Virus record (IMG/VR): IMGVR_UViG_3300027752_001286
Location: 1 to 29,383 of that record
Length of the DNA stretch: 29,383 nt
Strand: one strand, 5' to 3'
Origin: a virus
Shown here: positions 23,015 to 29,383 of the stretch, piece by piece
Numbering within the stretch: position 1 is the first letter of the stretch
How the letters are laid out: each line of letters starts with the position of its first letter
Position numbers and translations under genes: made by a program
Notes under the pieces: generated by a model
Told to the model about the DNA's origin: nothing
Database searches by the model: none
Seen by the model: the letters and a program-made list of their open reading frames with translations, nothing else

Positions 23015-24047
23015 AATCTTTCCTTGCTTCGTTATATTTATACAAGTCAATACTTGCAAGATTTTTCATCTTAGACTCACACATGATATCTGCATAGTCT
23101 AAAAATTCTAATGCCCAGTTGTTTACATCGTCATTCGGATACCAATCACTGTGCGCTCGTAGTTTGCCTTTCTTATAGCCTGCTTCTAATAATGCAGGCA
23201 TGTCAGGCAATGTGTCGTGTGCATAGCCTTCTGGTAGTTGTTCTGTTCTACTATAGCTGTAATGTATTGCAGGTCGAACACCACGCCAGCTATCAATTAC
23301 GCGAGCAAATCTATCGTCGTTGGGTTGTATGTATTCACCTTCACGGCACCAGTGATGGTGTATGTCGAGAACGAGTGCGCAGTCGTTAACAAGTTCGAGA
23401 CTGTCTGCAATTCCCCATTTATTTTCGTCATTTTCGATCGTAAGTACATTTCGCGCTTCTGGCGAGAGTCGCTTGATTGCATTCCGTATGCCGGTAGGAC
23501 CGTTTCGACCCGATATGTGGACATTGCACTTAAAGTCTTGGAAGGTCTTGCCGTATCCCATCCAGCGTATGACATCGGTGTGATATTCAAATTCTTCTAT
23601 GCTCCTATCTACAATTTCGGGGTTGTCGCTTGCAAGTACAGTAAATTGGCCTGGGTGCATCGATAGTCGGACATCGAGGGCTCTTGCCGTGGCACCGACT
23701 TTTGCGAACTCTCGTTCTGCATACGTAACAACGTCAGGACGCTTCCAAAAATAACTCCAATCACGCTGGGTATAAACAGGAAGTACATCACTGCCCAATC
23801 GTACCATTCTAAGTCCTGCAGGAAGTGATCCAACATATTCTATTAACCTTTTGTATGCGGCAATGTTGTGTACCATAATGTCCCACAAGCGTTGCTCGGC
23901 TACATCAACAGTTTGTCTGTTAAGCCATTGTACTGTTGTGCTACGAGTATTTAGCGGCCGCTGAATTTCTTCTAGTACTTTTTTCTTCTGCGATTGATCC
24001 GAGTCCATAAACTTACATGCAAAGCCTATACGTTTAAGTGCGTTCAT
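22959..24047 (-). CDS. uvsE: UV-damage endonuclease (UVDE/UvsE family)
   Basis: 362-residue TIM-barrel endonuclease that nicks DNA 5' of UV photoproducts with a divalent-metal site. Visible family motifs are the N-terminal IGFACKF, MVRLGSDVLP (81-90), LSMHPGQFTVL (129-138, metal His 131), CNVHISGRNG (174-183, H177), LTIENDE (202-208, metal Glu), LVLDIHHHWC (225-234), HYSYSR and RAHSDWY (metal His region). Length and order match the family. Excision repair by UVDE is an alternative to the T4 DenV glycosylase and occurs in marine T4-like phages. The gene has its own near-perfect promoter (24085-24113) inside the phosphomannomutase gene, which it overlaps by 14 nt. Confidence 0.95.
   Translation of the reverse strand: MNALKRIGFACKFMDSDQSQKKKVLEEIQRPLNTRSTTVQWLNRQTVDVAEQRLWDIMVHNIAAYKRLIEYVGSLPAGLRMVRLGSDVLPVYTQRDWSYFWKRPDVVTYAEREFAKVGATARALDVRLSMHPGQFTVLASDNPEIVDRSIEEFEYHTDVIRWMGYGKTFQDFKCNVHISGRNGPTGIRNAIKRLSPEARNVLTIENDENKWGIADSLELVNDCALVLDIHHHWCREGEYIQPNDDRFARVIDSWRGVRPAIHYSYSRTEQLPEGYAHDTLPDMPALLEAGYKKGKLRAHSDWYPNDDVNNWALEFLDYADIMCESKMKNLASIDLYKYNEARKDYELFKHNVWEQKRELETI
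23035..23042 (-). promoter_or_regulatory. T4-like late promoter box TATAAATA inside uvsE
   Basis: Perfect minus-strand TATAAATA within the last quarter of uvsE, 20 nt before the ATG of the 99-residue gene. It uncouples that late gene from early uvsE transcription. Confidence 0.82.
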
Positions 24048-24759
24048 TTTTTAGTATGCCCCAAGTTTGTTTATAATTTAGTATATTATAACAGAATCCT
24101 AGGTTGTTGTCAACAATGACTTTGCTCAAAGGATAGTCGTTACCTGCAATGTCCATCCTATCACCAAAGAAGTGCAATACATCAGTAGAATCGAAGTCTA
24201 CTAGTATCTGGCTTTTGTCAGCACCTTTTGGACTAATATCAATACCTGTTTCTCCGCCTGGTCTTGCTTCTAATGATGCAAACTCTATGTTAAATAGATC
24301 AGCAATAAGGTTACGTTCGGAATACTTTGTATCATATTCAACATATAACTTACGCTCTCTTAGTGTAGCATTACGTCCTACAATACTAAAGTTAATCATT
24401 CCAGGGCGTTGTTCGATATGATTGCCTGTTCGTAATGCAAAGTCACTTTCTTCTAATTTATTTTCTAAGAATGTTTTTACGTGGTACGGAATCTTCCAAT
24501 CTTGTGTTCTAATGTTAGTTTCACCTTCCCAAACGTCACTGCCACTACAGTTGTAAACACGTTTACATAAACTATATATTTCTTCGCCAACTTGTTCAAC
24601 TGTTTTAGCTCGATCACTTCCTGTAACAAGATACACTTCATTCTCAGCACAGAAGGTTGAAAAGAACACAGCAAAGTCGTGATCAATTTCACTCCGACTT
24701 GGCGTGAGTGTACCGTCAACATCAAATATATATTTTATACCCAATTCTCTAACACCCAT
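24034..24759 (-). CDS. Eukaryotic-type phosphomannomutase (HAD superfamily)
   Basis: 241 residues, matching the PMM family (PF03332) that interconverts mannose-6-phosphate and mannose-1-phosphate. Catalytic FDVDGTLTPSR (12-22: nucleophile D13, acid/base D15) is intact. Further family blocks are PGMINFSIVGRNATLRER (119-136, cf. GMLNVSPIGRxxxxxER), GGETGIDISPKGADK (168-182, cf. GGQxSFDVFPxGWDK) and HFFGDRMDIAGNDYPL (196-211, cf. FFGDKTxxGGNDxEI), with K178 and the metal-binding D200/N207/D208 present. It overlaps the end of the glycosyltransferase gene by 25 nt and so is translationally linked to it. It likely supplies mannose-1-phosphate for nucleotide-sugar synthesis. Sugar-nucleotide partners are not in the window. 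Confidence 0.88.
   Translation of the reverse strand: MGVRELGIKYIFDVDGTLTPSRSEIDHDFAVFFSTFCAENEVYLVTGSDRAKTVEQVGEEIYSLCKRVYNCSGSDVWEGETNIRTQDWKIPYHVKTFLENKLEESDFALRTGNHIEQRPGMINFSIVGRNATLRERKLYVEYDTKYSERNLIADLFNIEFASLEARPGGETGIDISPKGADKSQILVDFDSTDVLHFFGDRMDIAGNDYPLSKVIVDNNLGFCYNILNYKQTWGILKNERT
24085..24113 (-). promoter_or_regulatory. Consensus sigma70-type (early) promoter for uvsE
   Basis: Minus-strand perfect TTGACA (24108-24113), 17-bp spacer, perfect TATAAT (24085-24090), plus an extended -10 TG one base upstream. It lies in the 3' end of the phosphomannomutase gene. Confidence 0.9.
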
Positions 24760-25577
24760 GGATCTTCACACATTTCAGGATTTGGGTCGCCGTGGAATAC
24801 AACGACACAACATTCAACTCTTGGAACTACATTTTCTATTGTCTTAAACTTTCTTGACCCTCTTCTGCCACCTAAGGCAAAATCTCTGCTTGCTCTAACT
24901 TCCCACTTCCAACTTTGCGTCCAACTATCTGGGTATAGCATTGCTTGTTGATGCCGTGTAGCTGCAAACAACCAATCCTGATCACCAAAGTGCTGTCGCA
25001 TTATTGACTTAGGATCTCTATTAAACTCCGACCATACATGATCAAGTTCACCTGTTTTAAATCTTACAACCGAACTGTTATACTTGGGCCACTTTGGTCT
25101 CATTGCTCGAGTATAATCTCTAACAGTACACCAGTTGTTTGGTTGATACGTAAACAGTTTATCTATATTAGCAGATATAACTACATCTAGGTCTAAGTAA
25201 AGTATACTGCCGTCTAATGGCAAGTCTTTTGAAAACATATAAGGTTTGCACCACCAGCCTTCTATTCCTTTTGGTAACGGTATAGTCTTAATACCAGGAA
25301 GAAGAAACGCAGGATCTTCAGTCATGCATACAAATTCATGTTCGAGTGTACAATGACGTTGTGTCATATTATACAACTTGTTTACATAATCTGCAGAATA
25401 CTTTTGTCCGTGCTTTAAACAAAGAATAAAAAGTTTATTACTAGTGCTTGGACTATTCTTAACTGGTGCGACTACGTTACTCGCTATAGGCTGTACTGTG
25501 ACAGCCTTTTGTTTTTCTTTTCGCTTGCGAGCTTTACGTTGTTCTTTGGATTCACCTTCAATATACGTCTTAGTCAT
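24735..25577 (-). CDS. Putative glycosyltransferase, GT8-like (GT-A fold)
   Basis: 280 residues. The first about 45 are a basic, low-complexity leader (KEQRKARKRKEKQK). The catalytic part starts at KLFILCLKHGQKYS (48-61), typical of GT8-type folds, with VCMTED, then WWCKPYMF (108-115) and the metal-binding D-x-D in SILYLDLDVVIS (124-135, D129/D131). YNSSVVRFKTG and QDWLFAA correspond to the substrate-side NSGVMxxx and DQDxLN blocks. It probably transfers a hexose from a nucleotide sugar; the acceptor (host glycan, virion protein or DNA) cannot be told. It overlaps the QueD-like gene by 8 nt and the phosphomannomutase by 25 nt in one early unit. Confidence 0.72.
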   Translation of the reverse strand: MTKTYIEGESKEQRKARKRKEKQKAVTVQPIASNVVAPVKNSPSTSNKLFILCLKHGQKYSADYVNKLYNMTQRHCTLEHEFVCMTEDPAFLLPGIKTIPLPKGIEGWWCKPYMFSKDLPLDGSILYLDLDVVISANIDKLFTYQPNNWCTVRDYTRAMRPKWPKYNSSVVRFKTGELDHVWSEFNRDPKSIMRQHFGDQDWLFAATRHQQAMLYPDSWTQSWKWEVRASRDFALGGRRGSRKFKTIENVVPRVECCVVVFHGDPNPEMCEDPWVLENWV

Positions 25578-26049
25578 CTACATGAGACAACTTTTGCATA
25601 GTATATGGTGTGTAGATTGCACTGTTTGCACCGTGCTCTGCACATTCTGCTGATTCACACCAGCAACGGTTGTCTGTAGCTTCACGTATAAGTGTATCTG
25701 CAAATCTCCATGCATGTTCTGCAAACTTCTCTGCACCTACACCATCAAATACACGTATTTCAGCTAGACCTTTTTCTTCTAGATCCATAAATGTTTGCAT
25801 ATGGGGGTCTGTCTTGTCAATTGCTGTTTTGTGATCAAAGTGATCTTCTAGCCAAGCCTTCAAAGGTTTTAATCCTCCAAAGTCAACAGCCCAGTTTTTG
25901 TTGTCTAAGTCTGCACATCCAAATACAAACTTAAATTGTAAACTGTATCCGTGTAATAAATGACAATGTGAATGATCTGCGTTAGGTTGACGGAACACAG
26001 CTGATAAGCCTATGTTGTGTCCGTATGTTTTTGTACTGTAATAAGCCAT
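25570..26049 (-). CDS. Divergent QueD/6-pyruvoyl-tetrahydropterin-synthase-like protein
   Basis: 159 residues of the T-fold PTPS/QueD superfamily. Recognisable: the cysteine of HCHLLHG (C29, catalytic in QueD), H33-G34, VDFGGLK (55-61, the DFG substrate motif), and HFDHKT (70-75, D72/H73 catalytic pair), with a C-terminal CESAEC...AIY region that could hold the pterin-anchoring Glu. By hand alignment two of the three zinc histidines are replaced (F19 and Y35; QueD has HRxxH... and HGH). This alternative subfamily is known, as far as I recall, from phages and alphaproteobacteria. It may keep a pterin-like function or have changed chemistry. FolE, QueC and QueE partners are not in the window. 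It leads an early unit from 26123-26151. Confidence 0.8.
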   Translation of the reverse strand: MAYYSTKTYGHNIGLSAVFRQPNADHSHCHLLHGYSLQFKFVFGCADLDNKNWAVDFGGLKPLKAWLEDHFDHKTAIDKTDPHMQTFMDLEEKGLAEIRVFDGVGAEKFAEHAWRFADTLIREATDNRCWCESAECAEHGANSAIYTPYTMQKLSHVDD

Positions 26050-26122
26050 AATTGTTCTCCAATAGTTTTAACGGCGGAGTATTTAAAGAGGGTCGACGTA
26101 TAAAGTCCTCATAATAGTAGTT

Positions 26123-26151
26123 ATTATATTACAATTTTGTCTTGTTGTCAA
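26123..26151 (-). promoter_or_regulatory. Perfect-consensus sigma70 (early) promoter for the QueD-GT8-phosphomannomutase unit
   Basis: Minus-strand TTGACA (26146-26151), exactly 17-bp spacer, TATAAT (26123-26128). The leader is about 67 nt. It overlaps the 3' end of the sialyltransferase-like gene. Just after the expected start lies a tiny frame ATGAGGACT..., 9 codons, whose meaning is unknown. Confidence 0.92.
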
Positions 26152-26713
26152 GTGAAATATTGGATAAAACCCAATTACTTGGTACAGCCCATCTTTCATT
26201 TTGATAGATGTTAAAGTTAACTTTAGGAAAACACTTAAAAACCATGCCGATTTGATGTATCCAATACCTAGGATCTATGTTTCTACTTTCAGCTTTAGCA
26301 TAGTTAGGTGTACCTTTGTACAAGTTGTTAACATCATGTGTATTACTGTACAAATCAAACCCAATTAGATGAACTGTTTCACCTCTTGATTTCATTGCGG
26401 CTAGTAATAGTGCGTATGGTCCACTTCCCCATTGAAAGGGTTGGTCTGGTCTTGTCATTCCGTTGTAGGGTAGTTTAGGTACTGTTCGTACTCTTTCAAT
26501 ACCTTTGTATCTTTCAATCCAATCTTCTCGGGTGTATACTATTGTTAGACTGTTAGCAACAGTTTTTACAGCTTCGTCAACCATTCGCCTATCAACACAT
26601 ACTAGGTGATCCATATGATAGTCACGCATAATAGCATTACAACCAAATTTCATACCAGACAAGGATTCTATATCAATATTAATACGGCTTTCGCCATTAC
26701 CAAAAACGTACAT
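26129..26713 (-). CDS. Sialyltransferase/GT42- or DUF115-like protein, 194 residues
   Basis: No close family recognised, but the layout resembles the GT42 sialyltransferase and MptE/DUF115 fold: an N-terminal VFGNGESR (3-10, cf. AGNGPSL in GT42, the nucleotide-sugar loop), FGCNAIMRD (23-31, cf. CN-x-FY), LVCVDRRM (37-44), then GSGPYALLLAAMKSRGE (96-112, cf. SGVYMCAVAIALGY) and VHLIGFDLYSN (114-124, cf. IYLSGIDFY). The C-terminus is basic and polar. It may move a CMP- or nucleotide-linked sugar in the same surface-sugar module as its neighbours, which I infer. GT42 proteins are longer (about 260-290 residues), so it may be a short relative. Next to a membrane protein gene. Confidence 0.5.
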   Translation of the reverse strand: MYVFGNGESRINIDIESLSGMKFGCNAIMRDYHMDHLVCVDRRMVDEAVKTVANSLTIVYTREDWIERYKGIERVRTVPKLPYNGMTRPDQPFQWGSGPYALLLAAMKSRGETVHLIGFDLYSNTHDVNNLYKGTPNYAKAESRNIDPRYWIHQIGMVFKCFPKVNFNIYQNERWAVPSNWVLSNISLDNKTKL

Positions 26714-26721
26714 GGAAATAT

Positions 26722-27072
26722 TTAGTGTTTGTTGCGGTCTTCAAGATCTTTTTTCGCTTTTATTACATCTTCTTTGACTTTAGTTATGTCCTCTGTAACG
26801 CTATTAAAAGTTTCAGTAGCTCTAGTCATTAAATTTACAATAGTCATCATTACGTCAATGACCCACCACCACCACATACATGCTACAAAAAAGAAAAATG
26901 CGCCACCTACTACTAACGCCCTTTCAGAAAGATCATCAAAGCCAAATAGATGAAGTAGAAAGAGAACACTAAGTACAAATAACGGAATAGTCTTGCCAAA
27001 GAGCTTCCAGAACGCAGCTCGTTTTGTAAAAGAGGTCCTAATTTTGTCGTAAATATTCTCTTTTTTTATCAT
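26722..27072 (-). CDS. Two-pass membrane protein with C-terminal coiled coil, 116 residues
   Basis: Basic N-terminus (MIKKENIYDKIRTSFTKRAA), two hydrophobic segments (about 26-45, KTIPLFVLSVLFLLHLFGF; about 53-78, LVVGGAFFFFVACMWWWWVIDVM with four consecutive tryptophans), then a long helix (LMTRATETFNSVTEDITKVK) ending in a lysine-rich tail. No holin or spanin signature. A GGAAAT Shine-Dalgarno precedes the ATG. It lies between the fibre gene and the sialyltransferase-like gene on the minus strand with no promoter of its own that I could see, so it is probably read through from upstream. Function unknown. Confidence 0.76.
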   Translation of the reverse strand: MIKKENIYDKIRTSFTKRAAFWKLFGKTIPLFVLSVLFLLHLFGFDDLSERALVVGGAFFFFVACMWWWWVIDVMMTIVNLMTRATETFNSVTEDITKVKEDVIKAKKDLEDRNKH

Positions 27073-27097
27073 AAAGATTTCCAGTGCGTGTTTGTTT

Positions 27098-28261
27098 TTA
27101 AGAAGCTATTTGTCCGAAAGGCTTCCAAGTTCCTGGAGTGCCTTCTCGAACACAAACCCACCCAACATAGCCTGTTGGCTTAGGATTATCGGACCACACA
27201 ATATCACCTTTTCGATAGGTTCCATTGGTAGGTATACTATTTCCGACTTCGAACTTCTTACCTTCAAGCCGCACTGGACCTGCAGTACTTATATCAACGT
27301 CAGCGGAAGGTGTAATGTTTATACCTAACTTGCCGTGTACTACAGTTTTTGATTCAATGTTAGAACCAAGTACAATTTTTCCGGATTCAGAAATACTAAT
27401 TCTTGTTGTATTGTCAGTAACAATATTAAGATCAGTCGTAGTATACGCACCAATTGTAATACTGTTAGTGTCTGGCTGAATAATAAACTCAGCATCTGCA
27501 TCAACAATACTTACTAGAGCATTACCTGCATCTGTTCCTATGCCAAGACGCATAGTATTAGTATTCCAAAAGATAAATTGGTCAATAACTAAGTCACCTA
27601 TAGTTTGTAGGTTTCTTAACGTGCCAACATTTCTTAGACTACTATTAACAACATTAGTTCCTAATGTGTCATTTGAAAGAACGCTAGTTCCTCCGATTGC
27701 AAACGACGAATCTGTATGCAAGTCGATAGTTTCTGTTGAGAAAAACTTATCACCTTGGTATACAAACTGACGTGTATGTGCATCACCTACAAACAATAAT
27801 CCTTTACCATGTATAGAACCATTATTATCAGGTGTAAATGTTAGTGGGCTGTTTCTTTCTTGTCTTACGTCTGAAATTAATTCATTTACGTTCAACTTAG
27901 TAACAGTCAACTCGCCATCAACGAACATGTTGCCATGTACTTGAGCGCCTTGACGCATATGTAGTCTACCTGTTACAGTAGTTTCTCCTACTATGTTGTC
28001 AACATCGATACTGTCTGTAGTTATTCCGTCATCGTCGATGACTACAACTAATTGCGTGGCATCATCCCTTATTCCAACACTCTGGAACTTGGCAATTTTA
28101 CCTGCATATATTTTATCGCCACTTATACTTCTATCTGCTAGAGAGTCTAATGTGACGGGCTGGTTAGCAAGTATGCCTAGCACGTCATTCAACTGTGCAA
28201 AACCTTGTGCTATTGTTTGTAAGTTACTTCTATCAATATCGCTCATGTAAGTATTTATCAA
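27098..28261 (-). CDS. Fibre-like virion structural protein, 387 residues
   Basis: Short helical N-terminus (DRSNLQTIAQGFAQLNDVLGIL), then a Gly/Asp/Thr-rich beta-repeat body (VTGRLHMRQGAQVHGNMFVD, IHGKGLLFVGDAHTRQFVYQ) typical of phage fibre shafts, and a C-terminal knob about 60 residues long (GDIVWSDNPKPTGYVGWVCV then GTPGTWKPFGQIAS) seen in many marine phage fibre and tail proteins. Start choice: a TTG at 28261 has GAAGG 5 nt upstream and overlaps the stop of the upstream gene (TTGA); an ATG at 28246 (MSDIDRSN) lacks a Shine-Dalgarno. I keep the TTG but the ATG is possible. It stands away from the giant-fibre block. Confidence 0.78.
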   Translation of the reverse strand: MINTYMSDIDRSNLQTIAQGFAQLNDVLGILANQPVTLDSLADRSISGDKIYAGKIAKFQSVGIRDDATQLVVVIDDDGITTDSIDVDNIVGETTVTGRLHMRQGAQVHGNMFVDGELTVTKLNVNELISDVRQERNSPLTFTPDNNGSIHGKGLLFVGDAHTRQFVYQGDKFFSTETIDLHTDSSFAIGGTSVLSNDTLGTNVVNSSLRNVGTLRNLQTIGDLVIDQFIFWNTNTMRLGIGTDAGNALVSIVDADAEFIIQPDTNSITIGAYTTTDLNIVTDNTTRISISESGKIVLGSNIESKTVVHGKLGINITPSADVDISTAGPVRLEGKKFEVGNSIPTNGTYRKGDIVWSDNPKPTGYVGWVCVREGTPGTWKPFGQIAS

Positions 28262-29383
28262 GTTACCTTCAGTAATATGGTTTCCGCATTTATCCGCCCG
28301 TTTAGCTTTGTATCGGTGGTTTTTATGTCTTCCATAAACTTACGTAACGCAACCTTGCCAGCGTTCTTAAACTCTTTTAACTGTTCCTCAGGCTTACGCA
28401 TTGTCTTCTGTATACTTTCTTCTTCAATGAATCCTGTGATAGTAGTGCCTTTAACTTGTAACCCACTACCTGGACGTTGTGCTTTCAACGGATCAGGAGC
28501 ATCAGCAACATACTTGCCTAGTTTACGTGTCTTAATATTAAACACCCAAAGTTCACTAGCATATATAATGTCTGCAGGATTAATACTTACAAGACTGTAC
28601 TTCTCGTCTTTTATTTTAAACTTTAATTTCTGTACTAATTTCTCAGCACTGTAAATTTTTGTCTTACGTGGCTTACGTGTTACTTTAGCACTTTCAATAA
28701 CCATGTCACAAGATGACATAATCTTTTCGTATGCTTTAAGCAATGTTGCCATTTGCTTTTTAGATCTATGTGAATAACCTTCTCTAAGTTGTTCCCACAT
28801 ATCAGCGTCATGCTCGCTTAATTTTTTAAGTTGTCCTGCTGTAGGTATATTGTGCCACGCAACTATTTCTTGCAGCTCGAGTGAGTACATATCCTTAATT
28901 TTTCTAGCGTGTGCTTGTGATACTTTATGTGTAATAAAGTGTGTACTAATGTCTAAACTGTCTAACTTAAAATCATCTACTGATTCTATATAACCATCTA
29001 GCCATAAGTCAATAGCTTCACATGCTTCTTGTGCTTGTAGTAAAATACGATCTTGAATTGTCAGCTCAGGCCTTGCACCAACTTTCTGAAGCTCTTTTTC
29101 TTCTTCAGCCTTTTCTTCTACTACTTTGCTACCTTCTAAAATAGCTGCCTTAATCTTTTTACGTAGAAAACTATCAACACCACACTTTAGATCGCCACCG
29201 GTGCCAGGTAAACTTATCCAATGCTCTGCTTCTTTTTCGTTTAGTCTAGGAGCGCCTTGTATATCCATACGTGCTACAATGCCACCAGTAATACTTAATA
29301 TACTATTTGGCGCAACTTTAACACAACGAATTTCATCTTTAGTATAAGACCCATCCTTTTCCATCCACTTAGAAACGTTTGTA
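28258..29383 (-). CDS. Unrecognised phage protein, 5' end outside window
   Basis: At least 374 residues; the frame stays open through the window edge upstream of an internal ATG at 29364 that has no Shine-Dalgarno, so the true start is probably outside. The protein is mostly alpha-helical and charged, with an alanine/glutamate-rich helix (IKAAILEGSKVVEEKAEEEK) in the first third. A basic segment follows (AKVTRKPRKTKIYS, about 230-245), then a beta-rich part (YSLVSINPADIIYASELWVF, LGKYVADAPDP). No domain or motif is recognised. Its stop overlaps the start of the fibre-like gene. It could be a head or tail component, but nothing in the sequence proves it. Confidence 0.75.
   Translation of the reverse strand, partial: TNVSKWMEKDGSYTKDEIRCVKVAPNSILSITGGIVARMDIQGAPRLNEKEAEHWISLPGTGGDLKCGVDSFLRKKIKAAILEGSKVVEEKAEEEKELQKVGARPELTIQDRILLQAQEACEAIDLWLDGYIESVDDFKLDSLDISTHFITHKVSQAHARKIKDMYSLELQEIVAWHNIPTAGQLKKLSEHDADMWEQLREGYSHRSKKQMATLLKAYEKIMSSCDMVIESAKVTRKPRKTKIYSAEKLVQKLKFKIKDEKYSLVSINPADIIYASELWVFNIKTRKLGKYVADAPDPLKAQRPGSGLQVKGTTITGFIEEESIQKTMRKPEEQLKEFKNAGKVALRKFMEDIKTTDTKLNGRINAETILLKVT

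Noticed and set aside
23238-23666. Plus-strand 142-codon frame opposite uvsE
   Set aside because: The minus strand here encodes well conserved UVDE motifs; no start signals exist on the plus strand.
28252-28259. GATAAATA box at the start of the fibre-like gene at 28261
   Set aside because: It lies inside the candidate TTG-started frame and only 5 nt from the ATG, so transcripts would start at or after the start codon. Not listed as a promoter, though a leaderless late mRNA cannot be excluded.
1-29383. tRNA genes, CRISPR arrays, insertion sequences, integrase or attachment sites
   Set aside because: None seen on either strand when read by eye; the only direct repeats are coding repeats in fibre genes. 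A tRNAscan or repeat search would be needed to be certain.

Overview
The window looks like part of the genome of a T4-like (Straboviridae-related) marine myovirus. The evidence is a gp44-type clamp loader, a gp31-type co-chaperonin, a DexA-type exonuclease, T4-style late promoters (GATAAATA/TATAAATA), a UV-damage endonuclease, a MazG-like pyrophosphohydrolase, an A-type Fe-S carrier, and very large tail-fibre-like proteins of the kind seen in cyanophages and pelagiphages. The DNA is AT-rich. Nearly every gene lies on the minus strand and the genes are tightly packed, often with stop/start overlaps. The host cannot be read from the window. The ferredoxin and the DUF1289-like protein resemble alphaproteobacterial proteins and no photosynthesis gene is present, so a SAR11-like or other alphaproteobacterial host is my inference.

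Layout, in transcription order (right to left). 29383-26722: end of an unrecognised protein, a fibre-like structural protein and a two-pass membrane protein. 26713-22959: a sugar/nucleotide block with a sialyltransferase-like protein, a divergent QueD/PTPS-like protein, a GT8-like glycosyltransferase, a eukaryotic-type phosphomannomutase and the UV-damage endonuclease. 23014-21727: small late genes, including two plus-strand genes, arranged around a palindromic divergent late promoter. 21669-5187: the structural block with an IscA/HesB-like protein, a 3881-residue giant fibre protein, a 244-residue paralogue of its N-terminus, a 918-residue Ig-repeat protein, a 209-residue tail protein and a small conserved protein. 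5177-1: a replication/metabolism block with an orphan DnaE fragment, an acidic-tailed protein, the gp31-like co-chaperonin, MazG, a small membrane protein, the exonuclease, a GNAT-like protein, the clamp loader, a 2OG-Fe(II) oxygenase, a 7Fe ferredoxin and a DUF1289-like protein cut by the window edge.

Regulation can be read directly. Five promoter-like elements with TTGACA/T, a 17-bp spacer and a TATAAT-like box sit at the 3' ends of upstream genes, ahead of the replication/metabolism and sugar genes. T4-like late boxes sit 16-32 bp ahead of the structural and small late genes. Host-polymerase (early) and late units therefore alternate along one strand. No tRNA, rRNA, CRISPR array, insertion sequence or convincing rho-independent terminator was seen, and no gene-free stretch exceeds 300 bases.

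The items most worth following up are the orphan DnaE fragment on a probably leaderless transcript, the QueD-like protein lacking two of three canonical zinc histidines, the sialyltransferase-like protein, the late-promoter-driven Fe-S carrier coupled to the giant fibre, the palindromic divergent late promoter, and the duplicated helical module inside the giant fibre.
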